From Pseudoalteromonas sp. S16_S37 (GTDB lineage: Bacteria > Pseudomonadota > Gammaproteobacteria > Enterobacterales > Alteromonadaceae): a DNA stretch of 64,000 nt. The stretch is taken from contig NZ_JAAUWV010000005.1 in assembly GCF_014694405.1 (NCBI RefSeq), positions 122,897 through 186,896 of the forward strand. The letters run 5' to 3'. Of this stretch, positions 9,307 to 19,146 are shown piece after piece (positions within the stretch are counted from its first letter, which is position 1; each line of letters starts with the position of its first letter). The position numbers and the translations under genes were made by a program. Under the pieces are notes generated by a model. That model was not told where the DNA came from. It was given only the letters and a program-made list of their open reading frames with translations, and made no database searches.

Positions 9307-10764
9307 TCACGACTTTTGCGATTTACCCATTTTTGCTTTTTCGATAATGCCCGAGGTAGAGCAACCATCTAAGAACGCAAGCACTTCAACTTGCCCCCCC
9401 TGACTAAGCACATAATCGGCCCCTGCGATGTCTTCTACTTTGTAGTCACCACCTTTGACGAGAATATCAGGGCTCACCTGCTCAATTAACTTAGCAGGCG
9501 TATCATTCTCGGCTTCCGAACCAAATGGGATCACCCAATCAACGGATGATAAAGCGCTAAGCACCATAGCACGTTCGCGAAGCGAGTTGATCGGTCTTTC
9601 TGGCCCCTTTAGGCGTGAGATTGATTCATCATTATTTAAGCCAACAACCAATCTATCGCCCATACTTTTGGCCTGCGCCAGATAACGCACATGACCAGCA
9701 TGTAAAATATCGAAACAGCCATTAGTGAATACTATTTTTTCGCCGTTCTTCTTAGCAAATGAAATGTGCTTTAACACGTCATCAAACGGCGTTTGGTAAT
9801 GCTCACCGGTTTCACGCAGATATTGGCCCATTTTACGGCTAAGCTCTTCAGGTGATACTGTGGCAGCCCCCAGTTTACTCACCGCAATACCTGCAGCAAT
9901 GTTGGCCACTTCCACCGCATCTTTAGGCTGCATACCCGCACCCAACATCGTGGTGAGCGTTGCAATGACCGTATCTCCGGCCCCTGTTACATCGCTTACC
10001 TCTTGAACTTGCGCAGGAAAGTCATGTTTTTCACTCGCTGAGATCAAGGACATTCCCTGTTCAGAGCGCGTGAGTAACATAGCACCAATCCCATTTTCAG
10101 AGATCAACTGCCTTGCACTTTGCGTAAGTATTTGTTCATTATCTACTTTACCACCGGCTAATTTGAACTCATTCATATTTGGAGTAATGTAATCTGCACC
10201 ACGATAAAGAGATAAATCACTTGATTTAGGGTCAATCAGCACTGTTTTGCCAGCAGCTTTAGCTAGACTTATCATCTCTTTGATAGCGCTCAACGCGCCT
10301 TTGTTATAATCCGAGAATAAAACAAAGTCGTAATCATCAAGTAATTGTTCTAAACGAGCCAGTAGCAAACGACTGTGTTGCTCAGTAAACGTTTCTTCAA
10401 GGTCTAAGCGCACAACTTGCTGATGGCGACTGATCACACGCATTTTGGCAATGGTTGGTAGCTCTTCAATTGTCACTAACTGTGAAGCAATCTTTTCACT
10501 TTCTAAAATACGCAGTAGTGATTGACCATTATCATCTTCACCAATTAAACCCAGTAAGCCAACTTGACCATCTAGGTGCGCGATATTTTTAGCTACGTTT
10601 GCAGCGCCACCGGCTTTGTCTTCTAGACTACTCACTTTCACAACTGGCACGGGTGCTTCTGGAGAGATTCGTCCAGTATCGCCATGCCAATATCTATCAA
10701 GCATTACATCGCCCACAACCAAAACACGCGCTTGGTTTAATTTTTGTAAGCGTGAAAAATCCAT
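9307..10764 (-). CDS. hldE: Bifunctional heptose 7-phosphate kinase / heptose 1-phosphate adenylyltransferase
   Basis: HldE performs two steps of ADP-heptose synthesis. The 485-residue protein has an N-terminal PfkB-type kinase domain (about residues 1-320, with [13 protein letters not shown] and the catalytic [13 protein letters not shown]) and a C-terminal nucleotidyltransferase domain (about 345-480, with [17 protein letters not shown] carrying HxGH). The length is close to the E. coli protein (477). Its start overlaps the gmhA stop by one base (TAATG), so translation is coupled. Confidence 0.97.
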   Translation of the reverse strand: MDFSRLQKLNQARVLVVGDVMLDRYWHGDTGRISPEAPVPVVKVSSLEDKAGGAANVAKNIAHLDGQVGLLGLIGEDDNGQSLLRILESEKIASQLVTIEELPTIAKMRVISRHQQVVRLDLEETFTEQHSRLLLARLEQLLDDYDFVLFSDYNKGALSAIKEMISLAKAAGKTVLIDPKSSDLSLYRGADYITPNMNEFKLAGGKVDNEQILTQSARQLISENGIGAMLLTRSEQGMSLISASEKHDFPAQVQEVSDVTGAGDTVIATLTTMLGAGMQPKDAVEVANIAAGIAVSKLGAATVSPEELSRKMGQYLRETGEHYQTPFDDVLKHISFAKKNGEKIVFTNGCFDILHAGHVRYLAQAKSMGDRLVVGLNNDESISRLKGPERPINSLRERAMVLSALSSVDWVIPFGSEAENDTPAKLIEQVSPDILVKGGDYKVEDIAGADYVLSQGGQVEVLAFLDGCSTSGIIEKAKMGKSQKS

Positions 10765-11354
10765 TACAGCTGCTCCGCAACCAACATGTCTACTGCTTCA
10801 CATAGCCAGTGACCAATAAACATATGTGCTTCTTGAATACGAGCCGTTTCATCATTTTTTATGATGATTGGTAACTTGGCGATATTTTTTACCTCACCAC
10901 CATCACGACCAGTGAGCGCCACTGTATTGGCACCGATATCATTGGCAGCAGCCAAAGCTAAATTGATATTTTTGCTAGTCCCTGATGTGGTTAAGCCAAT
11001 AACTAAGTCTTCAGGCTTACACAATGCTTGTACTTGACGTTCAAACACGGTATCAAAATGGTAATCATTGCTGTGCGCAGTAAGAATAGAAGTGTCTGTT
11101 GTTAAAGCGATTGATGCCAAGGGGCCACGTTCAAGCTTGTAACGTACCACAAATTCTGCGGCTAAATGTTGCGCATCCGCAGCACTGCCACCGTTACCAA
11201 ACCAAATCACCTTACCGCCTTGCGCTAACGTACTTTGGCACGCCTCTAATAAACTTAAACACTCTTGATGGTAGTTTGCCATAGTGTCAAACAAAGCTTT
11301 GTGACGTTCTAAGCTTTCTAAATAGCTTTGCTCGATTTTATCGTTTTGCGACAT
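10764..11354 (-). CDS. gmhA: Sedoheptulose 7-phosphate isomerase
   Basis: GmhA converts sedoheptulose 7-phosphate to heptose 7-phosphate, the first step of the heptose pathway. This 196-residue SIS-domain protein carries [20 protein letters not shown] and [18 protein letters not shown], both typical of GmhA, plus the late metal-binding [16 protein letters not shown]. It precedes hldE with a one-base overlap, and the wzi-like gene lies 54 bases upstream on the same strand. DiaA-type SIS proteins are similar, but the heptose context favours GmhA. Confidence 0.92.
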   Translation of the reverse strand: MSQNDKIEQSYLESLERHKALFDTMANYHQECLSLLEACQSTLAQGGKVIWFGNGGSAADAQHLAAEFVVRYKLERGPLASIALTTDTSILTAHSNDYHFDTVFERQVQALCKPEDLVIGLTTSGTSKNINLALAAANDIGANTVALTGRDGGEVKNIAKLPIIIKNDETARIQEAHMFIGHWLCEAVDMLVAEQL

Positions 11355-11408
11355 ATTCGTTCCTATATTCCCGAATTTGGGTATGATTTCTTTAATTATA
11401 TCGTGTAA

Positions 11409-12860
11409 CTACCAGTATACATTGAGCGATAGCCAAGTATAGCTTTGGCCAAAAACATCTTTACCAACCGTCAATGTGGTCTCAACTTGGCGCTTATCAA
11501 TGATGCGGCTATTACTAATTTGCAATGCTTGTGCTTTTTCGTAATTACTGCCGACTTCGCCAAACTCATTTACATGACCACTTTCGTTATTCACTTGCGT
11601 ATACTTAGCGCGCCACATTGAATTCACATTGTCACTTAGGGTCATTTCAAGGGTATGAATTTGGCTTGGTGCCGAGTCACCAAATACCCGCATGTCTCCT
11701 GCAAAATGACCTACTACAGCACCTTTGATGGTATTCCCTTTTGCGGGGTAAATCTCATTTTCATACCAAAGACTGTGCATATTGGTGTACTCATAACGCA
11801 AAGTAGTCGTATTGGTGAGTTGTGGTAAGTACAGGCCAAAACTCGCGACAGTATTACCAAACTGGTAGTTTTTATGCTCTTTGGTATCTTCTCCGCCATA
11901 CTCAAAATACCATTCAGCGGGCATAAAAAAGTTAGTTTGAAGCGTACTGGTGATTGTTGCCCATTGGTCGCCCAGCTCAGCATCTTGACTCAATTCGGCT
12001 GTTTTATTATCAGAACCTGCTGGGTCAAAGTAAGCTTTAATGATATCGCTGGTACTGACTTTTCTTGGCCCACCACCAAATTGCATCATGCGATTTACAC
12101 CAATAGTCCAACCATCAATCGGCTCTAAGCTAAAGTGTGTACCCGCTAGTTTAGGCTTACCTGAGTGCAATTTACCTTGGTATAAAATGCCATTTTCTAC
12201 CGATTCTAACTCTGAATAAAATAACTCAAAGTCAAAGTTCCACCAGTTTGTTAAAGGCGCTATCAATCCTAAAGATACTGAAGGTGAAGGTTGAGCATTA
12301 TTTGAATACACTTGAGCAAAGCTCTTAAAAGGAGAAAACCAGTGCTCCTTGTAGCCCAAGTTTAGCTGAAAGGTATCACCACCGAGCGCATAAAACGTGT
12401 TGTAAGGCACCAAATCACCTTGGCGCACACGATAATCCAAGCCTAACTGTAGTAATGAACTTTCACTGCCACGCCAAACCCCTTCCAACGATAATTCCGC
12501 ATATTCTTGCGAGGTATTGCTTCTATCGTTAGCAAGCTTAACAATCTCGCCAGAATCATAGCGTAACTTGACACCTTGGCGCGTAATATCATCCTTGCTG
12601 AAATAAGGCGCTAAACGAGTACGAATGCTGTCATATAAAGGTCGATTCAAGCCATGTAATTTACGCAGTGCCATATTAATTTCACTGATACGGTATGGCT
12701 TCGCCATCGGCACACCTTCGGTCAGAGCAAACATGCGATCGATTTGATATTCAAGCAACTTATCCTTACCTATCGGCAAATAAGCGGTAGGCGCACTATA
12801 ACTGTAACTTGAAAAAAACAGTACGAGACCTGCAATACAGGTTGAAAGTTTTAACGACAT
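11409..12860 (-). CDS. Capsule assembly Wzi-family outer-membrane protein
   Basis: The 483-residue protein has a signal peptide (MSLKLSTCIAGLVLFFSSYS, cleavage near YSA-PTA). The first mature segment YLPIGKDKLLEYQIDRMFAL, followed by ISEINMALRKL, is the typical start of the Wzi / capsule-assembly family. The rest alternates short amphipathic strands as in an outer-membrane barrel and ends in an aromatic-rich strand (SYTWLSLNVYW). Wzi proteins anchor capsule or exopolysaccharide at the outer membrane. The position beside gmhA-hldE suggests a surface-polysaccharide role, but no capsule cluster is visible here. It is divergent from waaA. Confidence 0.85.
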   Translation of the reverse strand: MSLKLSTCIAGLVLFFSSYSYSAPTAYLPIGKDKLLEYQIDRMFALTEGVPMAKPYRISEINMALRKLHGLNRPLYDSIRTRLAPYFSKDDITRQGVKLRYDSGEIVKLANDRSNTSQEYAELSLEGVWRGSESSLLQLGLDYRVRQGDLVPYNTFYALGGDTFQLNLGYKEHWFSPFKSFAQVYSNNAQPSPSVSLGLIAPLTNWWNFDFELFYSELESVENGILYQGKLHSGKPKLAGTHFSLEPIDGWTIGVNRMMQFGGGPRKVSTSDIIKAYFDPAGSDNKTAELSQDAELGDQWATITSTLQTNFFMPAEWYFEYGGEDTKEHKNYQFGNTVASFGLYLPQLTNTTTLRYEYTNMHSLWYENEIYPAKGNTIKGAVVGHFAGDMRVFGDSAPSQIHTLEMTLSDNVNSMWRAKYTQVNNESGHVNEFGEVGSNYEKAQALQISNSRIIDKRQVETTLTVGKDVFGQSYTWLSLNVYW

Positions 12861-13007
12861 AAATATACAAGCATAAATGATAAAAGTGTCGCCATACTAG
12901 CAAATAACCGCCTGTGGCGCACACCTACAAATGTGTAATTTTGTTAGTCTATTTCAATTTAACACCCGAACACGCTAAAATAGCATTTTAAATAGCTGTT
13001 TGGTGCC

Positions 13008-14270
13008 ATGGCTCGATTATTATACTCACTACTGCTTGCGCTTCTTTCACCATTTATTTTTATTTATTTGTATGGTATTCGTGGCAAAAAAAATGCGGGT
13101 TACCGTCAGCACTTTTTAGAGCGGTTGGGCTTTTACAACAAACAACTAGCGCAACATGCGGTCGTATTTCACTGCGCATCTGTCGGTGAGGTTTTAGCTG
13201 CAACCCCTCTTATTAAAGCCTTTCAAAAAACGTATCCTAACGAGCATTTAATTGTTACATGTAATACTCCAACGGGCAGAGCACAAATTAAGCAAAGCTT
13301 AGGTAGCGAGATAACACTCTGTTATTTGCCCATAGATTTTTACTATGCAACTGCGCGTTTTATCAACCGTTTGCAACCAAAGCTACTTTTGATACTTGAA
13401 ACAGAGCTTTGGCCAAACTTATTTGCTCATGCAAAAGAGCGAGGTTGTATCGTACAAGTGTTGAATGCGCGTTTGTCAGAAAAGTCATTTCGTGGCTACA
13501 AAAAGGTTGCACCTTTGAGCAAATTCATCATGCAAAATATTGATGTATTGGCAAGCCATAACCTGCAAGACGCTGAGCGCTTTATTGCCTTAGGTTTAGC
13601 GCCAAACAAAATCACGGTAACAGGCTCTATCAAATTTGATATTCAATTAAGTGATACGGAAAAAGCTGCTGCGAATGAGCTAAAAACACTGTTTGCTAAG
13701 CGACCAGTGTGGGTTGCAGGCTCAACTCACCCAGGGGAGCACGAGCAAGTATTCAGCGCCCACCAAAAAGTATTAGCAGTACACCCAAATGCCTTACTGA
13801 TCATTGCGCCACGTCACCCCGAACAATTTGCAAAAGTAGATGAGCTACTCACCTGCTCTTCATTAAGCCACAGTTGTCGAAGCAAATCCTTTGATAACAA
13901 ATGCCAGGTATTGCTAGCTGACACGCTTGGCGAATTAAAAATGCTCTTTGGTAGCGCTGATGTTGCTTACATTGGCGGCAGTTTAATTGAACGTGGTGGA
14001 CATAACCCACTAGAAGCAGCAGCTTTCTCTGTGCCTATTTTAACAGGTCCACATACCTATAATTTTGCTCATGTATACCCCGAGTTACTCGCACTTAAAG
14101 GCGCGCTTGTTGTAAACAACAGCGATGAGCTTGCTGCATCTATTATTGAGTTATTCAGTGACGCAACTAAACGTGCAGCTTTAGGGATGAATGCACTTGA
14201 CTGCCTGACTCGAAATCAAGGCGCAATAGACAAAACCCTGACATTAATTAGCCACCATTTGCAAAGGTAA
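13008..14270 (+). CDS. waaA: 3-deoxy-D-manno-octulosonic acid transferase
   Basis: WaaA (KdtA) transfers Kdo from CMP-Kdo to the lipid A precursor at the inner membrane. The 420-residue length is normal. An N-terminal membrane anchor (residues 1-25) is followed by FHCASVGEVLAATPLIKAF, the ETELWPNLF motif and the C-terminal GGHNPLEAAAFSVPILTGPH. With KdkA nearby, this organism probably makes LPS with a phosphorylated Kdo, which in other bacteria goes with a monofunctional WaaA; this is inference. A DUF1415 gene follows eight bases later. Confidence 0.96.
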   Translation: MARLLYSLLLALLSPFIFIYLYGIRGKKNAGYRQHFLERLGFYNKQLAQHAVVFHCASVGEVLAATPLIKAFQKTYPNEHLIVTCNTPTGRAQIKQSLGSEITLCYLPIDFYYATARFINRLQPKLLLILETELWPNLFAHAKERGCIVQVLNARLSEKSFRGYKKVAPLSKFIMQNIDVLASHNLQDAERFIALGLAPNKITVTGSIKFDIQLSDTEKAAANELKTLFAKRPVWVAGSTHPGEHEQVFSAHQKVLAVHPNALLIIAPRHPEQFAKVDELLTCSSLSHSCRSKSFDNKCQVLLADTLGELKMLFGSADVAYIGGSLIERGGHNPLEAAAFSVPILTGPHTYNFAHVYPELLALKGALVVNNSDELAASIIELFSDATKRAALGMNALDCLTRNQGAIDKTLTLISHHLQR

Positions 14271-14278
14271 TCATACTT

Positions 14279-14830
14279 ATGAGCACACACACGCCATTAA
14301 CTGCCAAACAAGTTATGCAAAACTGGGTAAGCTCAGTGATCGTTAAATACAATTTTTGCCCCTTTGCACGCAAAGAAGTTGAACAAAATACTATTCACTA
14401 TCAGGTCTCAAAAGCAACCAGTCATGATGATGCTGTTATGGATATGCTAGAGGAATGCGCCGCACTAGATAGTTACCCTGAACGCGAAACAACTTTGCTC
14501 ATGTTTGAAGATGGATTTTGCGATTTTGCCGACTTTTTAGACCTAGTCGACTTAGCCAATGCCATGTTAGCAGTACAAGGCTATGAAGGACGTTACCAAA
14601 TAGCCAACTTTCACCCTGACTATGTATTTGCCGACAGTGATGATAACGATGCAGCAAATTACACAAACCGCGCACCGTATCCTACGTTACATTTAATTCG
14701 CGAGCAAAGTATGGCTGAAGCTATAGAAAGCTATGATGACCCAGAAAGTATCCCAGAAAATAATATTCGTTTGGCACGTAGAAAGGGCGAGGCCTTTTGG
14801 CAGCTGCTTTTAATGAAATGTCATAAATGA
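14279..14830 (+). CDS. DUF1415 family protein
   Basis: This 183-residue soluble protein matches DUF1415: VKYNFCPFARKEVEQNTIHY near the N-terminus, LLMFEDGFCDFADFLDLVDL, then YQIANFHPDYVFADS and NRAPYPTLHLIRE, ending NIRLARRKGE. The function of the family is not known. The conserved Cys, His and Asp residues could bind a metal or form an active site, but that is only a guess. It starts eight bases after waaA and is probably in the same transcript. The short repeat of GGGGA and TCCCC after it (14835-14857) lacks a T-run. Confidence 0.9.
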   Translation: MSTHTPLTAKQVMQNWVSSVIVKYNFCPFARKEVEQNTIHYQVSKATSHDDAVMDMLEECAALDSYPERETTLLMFEDGFCDFADFLDLVDLANAMLAVQGYEGRYQIANFHPDYVFADSDDNDAANYTNRAPYPTLHLIREQSMAEAIESYDDPESIPENNIRLARRKGEAFWQLLLMKCHK

Positions 14831-14875
14831 CGATGGGGATGCTAAAGCCTCCCCACCTAATTTGCAGGGTTGAGC

Positions 14876-15736
14876 TTATCTAACCGCTTTGCACCCTTTA
14901 GGGCGTTCATTACTGCACCGAATACTCGTGACTGTCACTCTTCCACCTCGATGTGGTGTCCCGCCGACATACACATCAACACCAGATGCAATCATATGAT
15001 CAATAATACGCTGTAACGCATCATCGGGGCCATTTGCTTGATAATCTGCATAACTGCTTGATTCGCTCAATGGCACTCCTTTGTCGCGACCTGAGTGATT
15101 TATAGGCTCAAACCATAGCGATACTTCCCCATTTACATTTTTAATAGCTCCTTTGAACACAAAGGAGTACGTAGTGCCATCATTAGGAAAATAGACATTA
15201 ATCGCAAGATTCACCGTTAAAGCTTGATTAACAATAGCCGTCCCCAAACTTACTGAAGCTGAGGTTAACGCACCAGCAATATTTCCAGTAAAGTAGTCCG
15301 TGAGCGCTCGACTAATAGCTGCTTTTTGATTCGCAGACTTAGCAACTGTGTGTGCTGTCTGTATATCAGAGTAAGCGCCAAGGTAGGGGCGTAATTGCTC
15401 CAAGTTGACATGACCTCTGGCCAAATCCTCTATGGTATTTTTGGCATTTCTAATGTGCTGAACGCCTTCTTTTATCGATTGCTTTACAGGTGCAGACCAG
15501 TACATCACCAAACCTTGCTCTCTCTTAGTTTCATAAGCGCGGACTTGATTGCCGATCACATCAATAACGTGTACTTTGCCACCATTAGGGGCATGCTGCA
15601 CCGCCTTGGTTTCCATTTGCTGCTCAGAACAGTCATTACACAACGCAATAGTATCTGCGGCAAAACTTTTATCGCTAATTGTAAACGCACTAACACATAA
15701 AACAATAAACGTTCCTGTTAACCTAAGGTTTTTCAT
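14876..15736 (-). CDS. Secreted protein of unknown function with N-terminal CxxC
   Basis: The 286 residues start with a good signal peptide (MKNLRLTGTFIVLCVSAFTI, cleavage near SFA-ADT). The mature protein begins with a CNDC pair, has a charged middle (residues 75-125), an alanine/serine-rich possibly hydrophobic stretch (about 150-175) and a C-terminal region with two more cysteines (SIRCSNERPKGCKAVR). I recognise no domain. It stands alone between convergent DUF1415 and a 341-base gap and is probably monocistronic. The cysteines suggest disulfides in the periplasm or outside the cell. Confidence 0.65.
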   Translation of the reverse strand: MKNLRLTGTFIVLCVSAFTISDKSFAADTIALCNDCSEQQMETKAVQHAPNGGKVHVIDVIGNQVRAYETKREQGLVMYWSAPVKQSIKEGVQHIRNAKNTIEDLARGHVNLEQLRPYLGAYSDIQTAHTVAKSANQKAAISRALTDYFTGNIAGALTSASVSLGTAIVNQALTVNLAINVYFPNDGTTYSFVFKGAIKNVNGEVSLWFEPINHSGRDKGVPLSESSSYADYQANGPDDALQRIIDHMIASGVDVYVGGTPHRGGRVTVTSIRCSNERPKGCKAVR

Positions 15737-15895
15737 CTTAGTTTCCTTGTAAAGTAAATTAATAAAATAGAGCTTCGCAATGTAAATTCTAAGTTAACTA
15801 TATATTTCTTTTTACCGCAGCGCAATGTCGTGTTATCCCATTCCTGCGTAAGTGATCACACATATTGAAGTGCAGCCATTCATGGCTAGTTTTGA

Positions 15896-16051
15896 CAATG
15901 GGAGGTTGTTCAACTTACGACTTGGCAAAGAACGCGATATATAGACTGGATAGAGAAAAAAGGTGGTAGCGAATTGGCGCCTCACCTCAAGTCTGGTAAG
16001 CCACTGACTGTGAAGCGCGTAAAAGCATGGGATACATGGGTACTTGAATGA
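15896..16051 (+). pseudogene. Possible gene remnant (51 codons, no start)
   Basis: In the 341-base gap 15737-16077, an open stretch begins just after a TGA (15893-15895) and ends with TGA at 16049-16051. It has no ATG, GTG or TTG to start from, yet reads like protein: an Arg/Tyr/Trp helix (RTRYIDWIEKKGGSELAPHL) and a basic end (TVKRVKAWDTWVLE). A GG-x-x-LA-type spacing is loosely reminiscent of small helix-turn-helix proteins. It may be the 3' end of a decayed gene. The rest of the gap (promoter side of the secreted protein) shows nothing else clear. Confidence 0.3.
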
Positions 16052-16077
16052 GCCCCATGTACTGCAATGTATTTAAC

Positions 16078-16398
16078 TTACTTTTTAACCCAACGTCCAT
16101 TTACCTGCACAAAATGGCCAGCAGATGTTTTCTCAATGGCTTTTTTACCTGCTAACGCCTCAACTTGCGACAAGCTGAGGCCATTTTTTTGAGCCAATTG
16201 CTGATATTTTTCTTTACGCTTAGCGTTGATATCTGAAATTAACGCTTGTACTTGTGCATTGCCGTTTACTGGGGCTAAATAACCAGACTCAGTTTCACCT
16301 ACTAAGCCTTGCTCTTTGGCGCTATCGAGTGTTAACGCCAATGCAGAAAAAGCCATACCTAGCGCCGCCACTGCAATGATTAATTTGTTTGCTTTCAT
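16078..16398 (-). CDS. ydbL: YdbL family periplasmic protein (DUF1318)
   Basis: YdbL works with YdbH and YnbE, where it is thought to influence the YdbH-YnbE bridge that moves phospholipids to the outer membrane. The frame opens far upstream at 16482, but a strong AAGGAGAAT lies just before two ATGs at 16401 and 16398; the second gives 106 residues and ideal spacing. It has a signal peptide (MKANKLIIAVAALGMAFSAL, then ALT) and the family pattern LDSAKEQGLVGET, GYLAPV, INAKRKEKYQQLAQ and the C-terminal VQVNGRWVKK. It is the last gene of ydbH-ynbE-ydbL. Confidence 0.9.
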   Translation of the reverse strand: MKANKLIIAVAALGMAFSALALTLDSAKEQGLVGETESGYLAPVNGNAQVQALISDINAKRKEKYQQLAQKNGLSLSQVEALAGKKAIEKTSAGHFVQVNGRWVKK

Positions 16399-16408
16399 CA
16401 TATTCTCC

Positions 16409-16588
16409 TTAAAATAACTCGCTGTCGTCGCTAAATAAATCATCAAGTTCTTTGTCAACTTTGACACGGATCTCATGGTCAACTTTGATATTTAAGTTGA
16501 TAGTGATCGGCTCTTTAGTCTCAACCTGAACTTTGTGCGTGCAGGCACAAAGTGCCAGCAAGCTTATCAAAATTAGGGGCCATTTCAT
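16409..16588 (-). CDS. ynbE: YnbE family outer-membrane lipoprotein
   Basis: This 59-residue gene lies between ydbH and ydbL. The start ATG at 16588 overlaps the ydbH stop in an ATGA, and the stop (TAA at 16409-16411) sits in the ribosome-binding region of ydbL. The product has a short lipoprotein signal (MKWPLILISLLALCACTHK, lipidated cysteine probably C16) and the YnbE signature KEPITINLNIKVDHEIRVKV, ending DDLFSDDSELF. In E. coli YnbE forms beta-sheet stacks with the C-terminus of YdbH, linking it to the outer membrane. Family identity rests on this motif and the gene order. Confidence 0.9.
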   Translation of the reverse strand: MKWPLILISLLALCACTHKVQVETKEPITINLNIKVDHEIRVKVDKELDDLFSDDSELF

Positions 16589-19146
16589 TGGCTTTGCTCC
16601 TGTTTAGTTAAAGCATTTTCTACTTTTTGGGTTATCTCGTCAGTTAAACGCAAAGCCCGAAAAAGCGTAAATATGTTCTCTTGGTGTGTGTAGTTAAAAT
16701 TCACCGGTTGCGCTTGTTGCTTGTTTTCACCAACTATCTGCACGCCAAGCGTTAACCAGCCATCGGGGGTCAATGCAACATCACTGCTTAGTTGATCAAT
16801 CGTTAAATCATCTAACACACCAATCACTGATTTCAAGCTAGGTTGTTGTGCCTTCAATGCTTCGATAGAAGCATTCTGCGCAACTTGTAGCTTTCCTTCA
16901 CCAATACTGAGTAATTTGCCTTGCTCAATACTTACTTTCGCATCCACTATGTTCATGGGAAACACACCAGACACTCTACCATTAAGTTCAATGCCCGCTT
17001 CTCTGCCTGCCTGTGCGATTAAGCCTAAATCCAGAGACTGCGCTTTAACTTGCACCTGCTGAGGTTGCAAAGATAAGTTTAACCGCTCAATACTTACGTT
17101 ACCGTCAAACAAACTGGCATTGATATCACTTAAATATGCATCTCCTTCATCAACATGCAACCAAGTAGATATATTCGACAACACCACACCTGAGCGTACC
17201 TGCCCTATGAGCACCTTAGAGCTGGGAATATTAATCTTGCCTGAACTATATTGACCGGCGATGACGGTGTTAATTTGCTCTACATAATGCGTATCATACA
17301 AAGCAGATAATTCGTTTATGTGAACAGTAAAGTCAGCGTTTTGTAGATTGATATCCCCTTTTGCTTGCGCGCTGATATCCCCTTTTACTAGTTTTAATTT
17401 GGGTTCGAATGCGTTGAGCACAGACTGCAAAGGCACACTCGGTTTAGCCGTTACCACTAACTGATAAGGGTGTGCTAACGGCGAATATTGATGCTTAAAC
17501 ACCGCTTCAACTCCACCACCTTTTATAAAGTGTTCATACACTCCTGTACGACTTTGCTGGCCTTGGCTATCGATGCTGATATTATTAACTTCTAACTTAG
17601 GTGTTTTCAGTGAGCCTAATTTTGTTTGCGCTGAAAGCTTAGTAAACACTTCCCCTTTGCCAATATTGCCCGACAAAGCAAATTGAGAACTTATCCCCCG
17701 AACTTGCATCGATTGGCTTTGCAATAACTGACTGGCCAGGCTTCCCGATGCCTCTAATTGCTGATTTTTTGAAATATCCACTTCCAGTTGTAGCTGACTT
17801 TTTTGAGCGCTCATAAGTTGATAGTTAAGCTCGTCTGTTTGGGCGATAAGTTTGCCCTGCATTGAAACTTGATCTGCGACTGTCACTTGTGTGTTGATGC
17901 TTACATTAGCGCTTTGCATGTTAACATCGTCATACTGCACTTGCTTAGCACGTCCCTGCATATCAAGCGCAAATTGCGATTGATGAGCGCCAATTTCAAA
18001 GCGAATGCGCCCATCTAACCCAATGTTTTCAGCTTGAACCAGTAACTCTGGCAGCGTGTCACTATAATATTCCAACTCGCCCGTACCATTTATTAGCCCA
18101 CCCACAATTTCTATCGGAGTCTCAACTTGCAACTTGCCCAAACGCTCACTTTGATGTGCAATAGATATTGCGGCATCTACTTGAGAGGTTTGGCTATCAA
18201 CACGGATGGTATTGGCTGAAATTGTAGTTTCACCATCATCGCTACTTAATATCAAGCGCTCAGTGGTCAATCTTGTTCCCTGCCACAAAAGTTGACTAGG
18301 CATACTTAAATGCCATGGTTGATTTAGCATCGCGCCCAGCACTTCACGATATGGTTCCTTTTGTAAAACGGTACACTCGCTTGGCTTGAATACAATGTCA
18401 GCGTTAGATAAATCGGCTATCAAATGCTGTTGGTTGATATCAAAAGAAAACTGTCCACTACCTTGGCTTGTAACTTGGGCACCGCATGTTGGGTGCTCTA
18501 AGTTAGCAGCCACAGTGTGATCGATGTGCAAATTCACTCTATCACCAAAGTAGCCTATATGAGCAACACCTTGTAAAGCGCTAATCGGGGTTGGTAACTG
18601 GTTTTGTAGCGCTGGGCTGCTGAGCTTGAGCGCAACATTGACTAAGTTGTCTTGCAAAACCACTTCTGAGAGCACATCACCACTGACTGAGAAGTGATTA
18701 AGCTTATTCTCTTGCAAAGACACATTTAGCTTTTGAGGCAACAAAGCTGATATCGCCTTATCGCTCGCAATAGTTACATTATCAATACTTAACAGCGGTC
18801 TACTCGGTAGGGTTAGCTGTAGAGGTTGCCAAACCGTTTGTTGCTGCTTTTGTGTATCATCACTTGAGAGCACTAACTGAGCTACCAAGTTGACTACATG
18901 AATACGCTCCTGAGTGATCTGCGTATTATCGAGGCGTAGTGATACATGCTGATTATCCAAGCAAAGTTGCTGAACATTAATTTGCTTCCAACTGCTGAAC
19001 GACCAGTTTAAACAGCTCACTGAAATCTGCTGAGGTGCCAAATAATGCTCTGCAATCATCACTGCCAATCGCTCACGAGCTACATAAAGAGCTAAAAAAA
19101 GACCGCACAAGATAACGATAAGCCACTTAAAAAACTTAACTATCAT
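16585..19146 (-). CDS. ydbH: YdbH family AsmA-like protein (intermembrane phospholipid transport)
   Basis: The 853-residue protein has one N-terminal membrane anchor (IVKFFKWLIVILCGLFLALY) and then a long periplasmic region of repeated beta-strand segments, as in AsmA-like bridge proteins. The C-terminal part (about residues 630-830) contains NINALQ-like glycine/leucine repeats and VIGVLDDLTIDQLSSDVALT, typical of the YdbH/dicarboxylate-transport-like family. In E. coli YdbH, TamB and YhdP together carry phospholipids between the two membranes. The length is close to the E. coli protein. It heads the ydbH-ynbE-ydbL operon with a four-base overlap. Confidence 0.9.
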   Translation of the reverse strand: MIVKFFKWLIVILCGLFLALYVARERLAVMIAEHYLAPQQISVSCLNWSFSSWKQINVQQLCLDNQHVSLRLDNTQITQERIHVVNLVAQLVLSSDDTQKQQQTVWQPLQLTLPSRPLLSIDNVTIASDKAISALLPQKLNVSLQENKLNHFSVSGDVLSEVVLQDNLVNVALKLSSPALQNQLPTPISALQGVAHIGYFGDRVNLHIDHTVAANLEHPTCGAQVTSQGSGQFSFDINQQHLIADLSNADIVFKPSECTVLQKEPYREVLGAMLNQPWHLSMPSQLLWQGTRLTTERLILSSDDGETTISANTIRVDSQTSQVDAAISIAHQSERLGKLQVETPIEIVGGLINGTGELEYYSDTLPELLVQAENIGLDGRIRFEIGAHQSQFALDMQGRAKQVQYDDVNMQSANVSINTQVTVADQVSMQGKLIAQTDELNYQLMSAQKSQLQLEVDISKNQQLEASGSLASQLLQSQSMQVRGISSQFALSGNIGKGEVFTKLSAQTKLGSLKTPKLEVNNISIDSQGQQSRTGVYEHFIKGGGVEAVFKHQYSPLAHPYQLVVTAKPSVPLQSVLNAFEPKLKLVKGDISAQAKGDINLQNADFTVHINELSALYDTHYVEQINTVIAGQYSSGKINIPSSKVLIGQVRSGVVLSNISTWLHVDEGDAYLSDINASLFDGNVSIERLNLSLQPQQVQVKAQSLDLGLIAQAGREAGIELNGRVSGVFPMNIVDAKVSIEQGKLLSIGEGKLQVAQNASIEALKAQQPSLKSVIGVLDDLTIDQLSSDVALTPDGWLTLGVQIVGENKQQAQPVNFNYTHQENIFTLFRALRLTDEITQKVENALTKQEQSQ

